A stretch of 34,044 bases of DNA from Methyloversatilis universalis FAM5 (lineage in GTDB: Bacteria > Pseudomonadota > Gammaproteobacteria > Burkholderiales > Rhodocyclaceae), in contig NZ_AFHG01000045.1 of assembly GCF_000214035.2 (NCBI RefSeq), positions 1 through 34,044 on the forward strand, written 5' to 3'. A program made the position numbers and the translations under genes. How positions within the stretch are numbered: the stretch's first letter is position 1; every line of letters starts with the position of its first letter. The notes below the pieces were generated by a model, which was not told the DNA's origin, made no database searches, and was given only the letters and a program-made list of their open reading frames with translations. This document shows, piece by piece, positions 29,384 to 34,044 of this stretch.

Positions 29384-30072
29384 TGCGTCAGCTGCTGCTC
29401 GACATCCGACCGATCGCCGCCCCCAGCCTGAACAATTTCGTCGCCGGCGGCAATCGCGACCTGCTGGCCCATCTGCGCGCGATGGCTGGGGATGAGCCGG
29501 GCTCGTCCGTGTATCTGTGGGGTGACAGCGGCAGCGGCCGCACCCATCTGCTGCGCGCCCTGGCCGCGGAATCAAAAGCGCGCGGGCTTTATCTGGAAGT
29601 CGATCAGATCAACTTCACCGCGGCGGACACGTTGATCGGCGCGCTCGAAGCGACACACGCGAAACTTTGGCTGTTCGATGACATCCATCTGCTTGAACCG
29701 GATGCGCAGATCGCACTGTTCCGTGCCGTCAATCTGGCGCACGCCCGTGGCGTGACCGTGGTGGCGGCCGGCAACAGCGCACCGCGCGACCTGCCGCTGC
29801 GCGAGGATCTGCGCACCCGCATCGGGCAGATGCTGCCCTTCTGCATACAGCCGCTGCACGACGAGGAACGCATCGAACTGCTGCACGCGCACGCGGCCGC
29901 GCGAGGCATGAAAGTCGATCAGGAGGTCTTCGACTACCTGCTGCGGCACGGCCGGCGCGACATCCGCTCGCTGCTCGGCATCCTCGACCTGCTGGACGAA
30001 CACTCACTGACCCGCCAGCGCCCGGTAACCCTGCCCCTGCTGCGCGAAGTCATGCAGACAAGACTGATCTGA
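29380..30072 (+). CDS. hda: DnaA regulatory inactivator Hda
   Basis: 230 residues: a single AAA+ module related to DnaA domain III, without the DnaA DNA-binding domain. At the N-terminus MMRQLLLDI resembles the clamp-binding motif (QL-L-L type) by which Hda docks on the DNA polymerase sliding clamp to drive ATP hydrolysis by DnaA. Walker A is GDSGSGRTHLLRA, with Arg in place of Lys as in E. coli Hda; Walker B region is LWLFDDIHLL. GRRDIRSLLGILDLLDEHSL marks the C-terminal lid. It overlaps the permease gene by 4 bases and is followed after 14 bases by a HAD phosphatase gene. Confidence 0.93.
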   Translation: MMRQLLLDIRPIAAPSLNNFVAGGNRDLLAHLRAMAGDEPGSSVYLWGDSGSGRTHLLRALAAESKARGLYLEVDQINFTAADTLIGALEATHAKLWLFDDIHLLEPDAQIALFRAVNLAHARGVTVVAAGNSAPRDLPLREDLRTRIGQMLPFCIQPLHDEERIELLHAHAAARGMKVDQEVFDYLLRHGRRDIRSLLGILDLLDEHSLTRQRPVTLPLLREVMQTRLI

Positions 30073-30086
30073 TACGGACACGATTC

Positions 30087-30776
30087 ATGGAACTGGTACT
30101 TTTCGACCTCGACAACACCCTGCTCGCCGGCGATTCGGATTTCGAATGGGCGCAATTCCTGATTTCAAAGGGCGTGCTCGACCGCGAGGTCTATGAAGCC
30201 CGCAACACCACCTTCTACGAACAGTACAAGGCGGGTACGCTGGACATCCACGAATTTCTCGATTTCCAGCTGGCGCCGCTGTCCCGTCATCCTCGGGAAC
30301 AGCTGGATACCTGGCATGCGGAATTCATGACCAGCCAGATTCGTCCGCGACTCACCGACGGCGCGCGCGGTCTGGTGAACGTTCATCTGGAAAGCGGCGC
30401 GCTGTGCGCCATCGTGACCGCCACCAACAGTTTCATCACCGGTCCGATCGCACGCGAGCTGGACATTCCGCATCTGGTCGCCACCATTCCCGCACAGTCC
30501 GACGGCCAGTTCACCGGCAAGCCGCGGGGCACGCCAGCTTTCCGCGAAGGCAAGATCGAGCGGGTCGAGCGCTGGCTGGAAGAACTGGGACTGTATTTCG
30601 GCAGCTTCCGGCGCACGACTTTCTACAGTGATTCGCTCAACGACCTGCCGCTGCTGAGCCGCGTCACCCATCCCGTGGCGGTTGACCCCGATCCCACGCT
30701 GCGCGCCCACGCCACCGAACACGGATGGCAGATAATGCATCTGCACACCGGTGAAGCCGTACCTGGCGAGGCCTGA
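30087..30776 (+). CDS. HAD-IB family phosphatase (SerB/CicA-like)
   Basis: 229 residues. HAD motif I is FDLDNTLLAGDSD near residues 6-18 (nucleophile and acid/base Asp); motif II is probably IVTATN; motif III with the metal Asp is YSDSLNDLPLLSRV. A helical cap sits between motifs I and II (HEFLDFQLAPLSRH). This pattern is that of the HAD-IB subfamily, which includes phosphoserine phosphatase, histidinol-phosphatase-like enzymes and CicA; the substrate is not identifiable. It is 14 bases after hda and 5 bases before a Fur-family gene, so it is likely part of the same transcript. Confidence 0.88.
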   Translation: MELVLFDLDNTLLAGDSDFEWAQFLISKGVLDREVYEARNTTFYEQYKAGTLDIHEFLDFQLAPLSRHPREQLDTWHAEFMTSQIRPRLTDGARGLVNVHLESGALCAIVTATNSFITGPIARELDIPHLVATIPAQSDGQFTGKPRGTPAFREGKIERVERWLEELGLYFGSFRRTTFYSDSLNDLPLLSRVTHPVAVDPDPTLRAHATEHGWQIMHLHTGEAVPGEA

Positions 30777-30781
30777 ACGAC

Positions 30782-31198
30782 GTGGAGCGCAATACCCGAC
30801 AGCGTGTCGCCATTCTCGGTGCAATAGAAGCCGCGGGCCGGCCGCTGTCGCCCACCGAGCTGCATGGCATGGCGCGCAGCGAAGCACCTGCACTCGGCCT
30901 GGCGACCGTCTATCGGACGATCAAGTCCCTGCTGCAGGAGCACCGGATCAGGGAAGTGAGCCTTCCCGGCGAACCGGCGCGCTACGAAGTGGCTCATCTC
31001 GGCCACCATCATCACTTCAAATGCACCTTGTGCGACCGGGTATTCGATATCGCCGAATGCACGACGGACTGGAACGCACTTGCGCCTGCAGGCTTCACCG
31101 TTGAAGCGCACGACGTGACGCTGTTCGGGCGCTGCAGCGACTGCCTTCATGACAGCAGCGCGGCCTCGCCCACGCATTCCCCTCTTCACGAACACTGA
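30782..31198 (+). CDS. Fur-family transcriptional regulator (possibly Zur)
   Basis: 138 residues from a GTG start 5 bases after the phosphatase stop. An N-terminal winged helix (TRQRVAILGAIEAAGRPLSPTELHG, then LGLATVYRTIKSLLQEHRI) is followed by the metal-sensing domain: HLGHHHHFKCTLCDRVFDIAEC and GRCSDCLHD. Two CxxC pairs form the structural zinc site, and the His-rich HHHH is the usual regulatory metal region. It could sense zinc, iron or peroxide; Zur is favoured only because the next gene encodes a DUF1826 protein, a family I associate with zinc homeostasis loci, with a Fur-type palindrome at its start. The His-rich C-terminus (HSPLHEH) may bind metal. Confidence 0.88.
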   Translation: MERNTRQRVAILGAIEAAGRPLSPTELHGMARSEAPALGLATVYRTIKSLLQEHRIREVSLPGEPARYEVAHLGHHHHFKCTLCDRVFDIAECTTDWNALAPAGFTVEAHDVTLFGRCSDCLHDSSAASPTHSPLHEH

Positions 31199-31306
31199 CC
31201 GAGCCCGACCATCCGAAGTGCCCGATGGATCGGGCCCGAGTCAGCGGTGAACGCCGCCGGCAGAAGAACATCCGGATGGCCCGCACTCTCGCTCATCCTG
31301 CAGTAT

Positions 31307-31330
31307 CATTTGATAATGAATTATCAAATG
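31307..31330 (+). promoter_or_regulatory. 24-bp Fur/Zur-type operator palindrome
   Basis: Perfect 10-bp inverted repeat: half site CATTTGATAA (31307-31316), 4-base spacer TGAA, and its exact complement TTATCAAATG (31321-31330). It sits in a local AT-rich patch about 110 bases beyond the Fur-family gene and overlaps -10-like sequences (TATCAT 31304-31309; GATAAT 31312-31317) and both candidate start codons of the DUF1826 gene. Resembles Fur-superfamily boxes in size and base make-up; which regulator binds is inference. Confidence 0.6.
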
Positions 31331-31972
31331 CAAAAAAGAATCCGCTCTCTGGAGCTTCCTCCCATCCCATCCGTCCGTTGGGAAAACGCGGATGCCTTCG
31401 CGGATCTTTCGCGAATCCTTGAGCCTTTGGTCAACCTGGTGCGCTTGCATCGGGCCGTACCACACGGTATTCAGAGCTACCTGAATGCGCTCGATGAAGC
31501 TGGCATCAGGCTGAACTGCGTTCGCAGCGTAGTCCTCCCTGGCGACCCCTTACCCGAAGATGCGCTTCCCGATCTCCCTGGACGGGACGCGCTGCAGAGT
31601 GAGATACAACGCCTGTCTGAACTGCTCGCCGATCTGACAGGTTGCCCCAAGACAGGCATACGGATCGAAATGCCCGATCAGCCGATGTGTCCGCGCATGC
31701 ACGTCGATCACGTCACCTTGCGTCTGATCACGACGTGGCGGGGACCCGGCACGGAATGGCTGGACGAGGCAGGCACTGATCGCCGCTTACTGGGCAGCGA
31801 CCACGTGATCCGCGAGCGGGCGGCCGTTCATCGCGCCAACACAGGCGACATCCTGATTCTCAAGGGCGAGCGCTGGCCCGGCAACAGCGGACTCGGCGCG
31901 GTACACCGCTCCCCGCCTGCAGAAGGAACCCAACAGCGACGCGTACTGTTCGCCTGCGACGCCGTCTGGTGA
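31316..31972 (+). CDS. DUF1826 domain protein
   Basis: About 218 residues if translation starts at 31316 (MNYQMQKRIRS), or 214 from 31328. The conserved part begins near VRWENADAFADLSRILEPLVNLVRLHR and includes CPRMHVDHVTLRLITTWRGPGTEWLDE and HRANTGDILILKGERWPGNSGLGAVHRSPP, which I recognise as DUF1826. The His/Asp pattern and GDILILKGE recall 2-oxoglutarate-oxygenase-like folds, but no activity is known. An earlier start at 31247 is unlikely because it would place the operator palindrome well inside the gene. No Shine-Dalgarno is evident at either start. Likely regulated by the upstream Fur-family protein through the palindrome. Convergent with the 77-residue gene. Confidence 0.8.
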   Translation: MNYQMQKRIRSLELPPIPSVRWENADAFADLSRILEPLVNLVRLHRAVPHGIQSYLNALDEAGIRLNCVRSVVLPGDPLPEDALPDLPGRDALQSEIQRLSELLADLTGCPKTGIRIEMPDQPMCPRMHVDHVTLRLITTWRGPGTEWLDEAGTDRRLLGSDHVIRERAAVHRANTGDILILKGERWPGNSGLGAVHRSPPAEGTQQRRVLFACDAVW

Positions 31973-32029
31973 GCGGAAGCAACACAACCCGGAAGCGCCT
32001 GGGCGGCATTAGCCCTGCTTCATAGAAAA

Positions 32030-32263
32030 CTAGCCTGCAGGAACGCCCGTACGATTCACCTGGCTGTAGAAGATCTTCTGATTGTGCAGGCTGCCCAGCA
32101 GCTCATTCAGCTCGTGGATCAACGCATCATTCTCCGCGCTGGCAGAGGCAATCCCCTCTGCGATTGCAGGGTGTGCAAGTCGACCGATCTGGTCTCGCAG
32201 CGCATCCTCAATCAGATCGATGTGCCGGATGGTGAGCTGAAAGGTTTTCTGATGCTTTGACAT
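32030..32263 (-). CDS. Unrecognised 77-residue protein
   Basis: I do not recognise this protein. The ATG at 32263 is preceded by an excellent Shine-Dalgarno (GGGAGG, complement of about 32271-32276), which is the best evidence it is real. It begins MSKHQKTFQLTIRHIDLIED, looks wholly helical (LIEDALRDQIGRLAHPAI, DALIHELNELLGSLHNQK) and has no signal peptide, membrane segment or cysteine. A small soluble helical or coiled-coil protein is the most that can be said. It is divergent from mtdB (352 bases between starts) and convergent with the DUF1826 gene. Confidence 0.65.
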   Translation of the reverse strand: MSKHQKTFQLTIRHIDLIEDALRDQIGRLAHPAIAEGIASASAENDALIHELNELLGSLHNQKIFYSQVNRTGVPAG

Positions 32264-32615
32264 GACGGTCCTCCCTTAAGCCGTCGCCTCGTGAGCGCCG
32301 GACGGTGTCAAGAGCTGACAGAGTAACCCTTCCATACCGGACTACAAGCCCTGGAAGCGACATTCCTGTCGCCGCACGCCAGGAACGGTCTTTGAGGTTC
32401 GGAAAGGACGAAAAGGTCTGACGCACCGGCCCACTCACTCTGTCCATTCATAGCGCCGCCGTCTCGATCCAGTCCGAAAGACCAGGGGCCGATGCGTCTC
32501 CTTCATTCAAGTTGCCCTACCCCTCGTCGATATGACAGGTCTGAAGGTCGACTCCGCTGCATTCCGCGCGGGCAGGCCTCAGCCACATGCCATGGTGGAC
32601 AGAGGAGACAACAAG
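32264..32615. other. 352-base intergenic region between the 77-residue gene and mtdB
   Basis: It should hold the divergent promoters of the two flanking genes, but no hexamer pair was convincing on either strand. AGAGGAG about 9 bases before 32616 is the mtdB ribosome binding site. An in-frame extension of mtdB reaches 32532 but adds only non-conserved residues. No RNA gene or repeat was recognised. Confidence 0.5.
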
Positions 32616-33524
32616 ATGACCCAGCGCATACTCTATTTTCTTGTGCCCGGCAGCAATATCAGTCCGTTCGACGTCACCATCGCAGCGGATGCGGGCTTCG
32701 ATCTCGTGATTCCACTGACCGGCATCCGTCCTGAAAACGTAACTGCACTGGTTCAGGACGCCATCTTCTGCAGGCCACCCAATCGGTTCAACGATACCGG
32801 GATATTCATCGGCGGACGGGATGTGCACATGGCGACCGACATGTTTCAGTCGGCAAGAGGCGCCATGGTCGGCGAATTCAAGGTTGGAGTATTTGCGGAT
32901 CCAAACGGCGCCTACACGACTTCCGCCGCCGTGGTTGCTTTGGTCGAAAAGGCGGTGCAAGAACGCACGGGTGCAGGCCTGAGCGGACGGACGGTTTCGG
33001 TATTCGGTCCGGGGCCGGTGGGTTTGTGCACTGCAATCCTTGCTGCGCGTCAGGGCGCACGCACACGTCTGTGTCAGCTCACCGCAGACGATGACGCCAA
33101 AGCGGCATTGCGATTCTGCGAACGCTACGAGGCAGAAGTCGAATGGGTCTCAGCGGAAACTCACCGAGATAAGGTGAACATCGTAAGCGACACGGAGATC
33201 GCGATCAGCGCTGCAAAAGCCGGGATACGCATTCTCGACGCCGAGGTACTTCAGGCCGGGGGCAAGCTCATTGCCTGCGCAGACACGAACGCTGTGCCTC
33301 CTTCGGGGATTGAGGGCATCGGCGTCAACGACAAAGCCGTTCCTGTAGACGTTGGCCCCGCGCATTTCCTGAGCATCGGCCCGCTCGCAATAGGCAGCCT
33401 CAAGTACAAGACACAATTTGGACTCTATCGTCAGATCCAGACCAGCCCCGTCGCTGCTCAGATCGACTTTCCGGAAGCGTATGCATTTGCCTTGAATGAA
33501 CTGGCTCAAGGCAAAGGGAGTTGA
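32616..33524 (+). CDS. mtdB: Methylene-tetrahydromethanopterin dehydrogenase (MtdB-like)
   Basis: 302 residues from the ATG at 32616 (MTQRILYFLVPGSNISPFDV), close to the 297 of Methylobacterium MtdB. The enzyme oxidises methylene-tetrahydromethanopterin to methenyl-tetrahydromethanopterin with NAD(P)+, in formaldehyde oxidation by methylotrophs. The N-terminal domain has the family segment IFIGGRDVHMATDMFQSARG and VGVFADPNGAYTTSAA, comparable to MtdB IFVGGGDM and DSNGSNTTAA. The Rossmann motif VFGPGPVGLC is near residues 129-138. The rest is divergent, so an MtdC-like or other variant cannot be excluded. No other C1 gene is nearby. The next feature is an rRNA operon on the opposite strand. 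Confidence 0.82.
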   Translation: MTQRILYFLVPGSNISPFDVTIAADAGFDLVIPLTGIRPENVTALVQDAIFCRPPNRFNDTGIFIGGRDVHMATDMFQSARGAMVGEFKVGVFADPNGAYTTSAAVVALVEKAVQERTGAGLSGRTVSVFGPGPVGLCTAILAARQGARTRLCQLTADDDAKAALRFCERYEAEVEWVSAETHRDKVNIVSDTEIAISAAKAGIRILDAEVLQAGGKLIACADTNAVPPSGIEGIGVNDKAVPVDVGPAHFLSIGPLAIGSLKYKTQFGLYRQIQTSPVAAQIDFPEAYAFALNELAQGKGS

Positions 33525-33560
33525 AACAACGCTGGTGAGATTGACGAAAATCTTACTGAA

Positions 33561-33599
33561 AAGAGGCAGACATGCTTCAGATGTCTGTCTCTTCTGTTT
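33561..33599 (+). terminator. mtdB terminator
   Basis: 13-bp stem AAGAGGCAGACAT / ATGTCTGTCTCTT (one G-T pair) with a 7-base loop, followed by a moderately T-rich tail. Lies 36 bases after the mtdB stop. Confidence 0.75.
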
Positions 33600-33714
33600 C
33601 TACAGCCGTTCGAGAAGGAACCCGGACAACGGAATACTGAAAAGTTGAGGCTGCCAGCATGCTGTTGCGCGCCGCGTTGTGTGTTGGGCGTGATTTTGGT
33701 GTTTTAGAAACACG

Positions 33715-33746
33715 AACGCCCGATCACTGGGTTGTGATCGGGCGTT
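33715..33746 (-). terminator. rRNA operon terminator hairpin (minus strand)
   Basis: Perfect 13-bp stem AACGCCCGATCAC / GTGATCGGGCGTT with a 6-base loop, 13 bases beyond the 3' end of the 5S gene on the minus strand. The following T tract is short and interrupted. Bases 33600-33714 show nothing further. Confidence 0.75.
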
Positions 33747-33759
33747 GTGTTGAAGGGTA

Positions 33760-33874
33760 GCCTGGCGCTGACCTACTTTCGCGAGCGGATTGCTCACTAT
33801 CATTGGCGCGGCTGCGTTTCACGGTCCTGTTCGGGATGGGAAGGGGTGGTTCCACAGCGCTATGGGCACCAGGC
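33760..33874 (-). rRNA. rrf: 5S ribosomal RNA
   Basis: About 115 bases on the minus strand. The 5' end GCCTGGTGCCCATAGCGC pairs with the 3' end CGCCAGGC (helix I). The loop regions CACCCCTTCCCATCCCGAAC, GTGAAACGC, CCAATGATAGT and CGAAAGTAGGTC are hallmarks of proteobacterial 5S rRNA. It is the last gene of an rRNA operon that continues off the right edge. Ends may be off by one or two bases. Confidence 0.97.
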
Positions 33875-34006
33875 TGAAGCTTGTCATGCAGGCTCGAGGT
33901 GCATCGTGCCTGCATGTGGAAGAAGTAAAGGATATGGGGTGATTGTGTGCGCGAGGCACTTTTGATCACCGGTGCAGATTCAACGTTTTGTTGAGCACAC
34001 GGTTAT
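33875..34006 (-). other. 23S-5S rRNA spacer
   Basis: 132 bases between the 23S 3' end and the 5S gene. It contains no tRNA. A small inverted repeat (CAACAAAACGTTG on the minus strand) lies near the 23S end and may belong to a processing stem. Confidence 0.8.
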
Positions 34007-34044
34007 AGGGTCAAGCCGCACGGGCAATTAGTACTGGTTAGCTT
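34007..34044 (-). rRNA. rrl: 23S ribosomal RNA, 3' end only
   Basis: The minus strand reads AAGCTAACCAGTACTAATTG followed by CCCGTGCGGCTTGACCCT, the conserved 3' terminus of betaproteobacterial 23S rRNA. The gene continues beyond the right edge. The exact 3' end (about 34007) is an estimate. Confidence 0.95.

Noticed and set aside
29500-29560. Arg in place of Lys in the Hda Walker A motif as a defect
   Set aside because: E. coli Hda also has Arg at this position, so it is a family trait rather than damage.
31219-31236. GCCCGA-TGGA-TCGGGC hairpin after the Fur-family gene as a terminator
   Set aside because: Short stem with no T tract; termination there is not supported.

Overview
The window is GC-rich, densely packed bacterial chromosome, almost certainly from a methylotrophic betaproteobacterium. 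Gene content and order (purM / PerM-type permease / hda; clpS-clpA; aceK next to icd) and an MtdB-type methylene-tetrahydromethanopterin dehydrogenase together suggest a Methyloversatilis-like relative of the Rhodocyclales. That placement is inference from remembered family features, not a database match. About 29 protein genes, a 5S rRNA and the 3' tip of a 23S rRNA are supported. I see no IS element, phage, CRISPR array or tRNA.

Left part (1-8 kb): a FIST-domain sensor gene runs off the left edge on the minus strand. It is followed by a renalase-like FAD oxidoreductase (minus). A translationally coupled pair encodes a circularly permuted ATP-grasp/alpha-E fusion protein and a transglutaminase-like protease, the core of a widespread but poorly understood peptide-forming system. 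Then come ribosomal protein L31 (rpmE) and a GT-C type membrane glycosyltransferase.

Central metabolism (8-23.3 kb): a divergent glucose-6-phosphate isomerase is followed by the minus-strand cluster aceK-rluE-DUF192 lipoprotein-pdxH. aceK is divergent from icd, which encodes its substrate. A cold-shock gene and clpS-clpA come next, then rraA. The glyoxylate bypass follows: aceA (isocitrate lyase), a LysR-type regulator on the opposite strand, and aceB (malate synthase A). Isocitrate dehydrogenase, its kinase/phosphatase and both bypass enzymes therefore lie within about 12 kb, so both branches at isocitrate are encoded together. In a methylotroph the same enzymes can regenerate glyoxylate for a serine cycle.

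Right part (23.4-34 kb): a small periplasmic cytochrome c (minus), coaBC-dut (minus) divergent from radC, the rpmB-rpmG ribosomal operon, and purM (minus) divergent from a PerM permease-hda-HAD phosphatase-Fur-family regulator run. A DUF1826 gene follows, with a strong 24-bp operator-like palindrome over its start. Then come an unrecognised 77-residue protein (minus), a solitary mtdB-like gene, and the end of an rRNA operon on the minus strand (5S and the 3' end of 23S).

Most gene groups are bounded by clear intrinsic terminators. The main points for a second look are the loss of canonical catalytic residues in the Pgi homologue, the inverted-repeat-rich aceA promoter, the palindrome over the DUF1826 start, a possibly leaderless clpS, and the mtdB gene isolated beside an rRNA operon.
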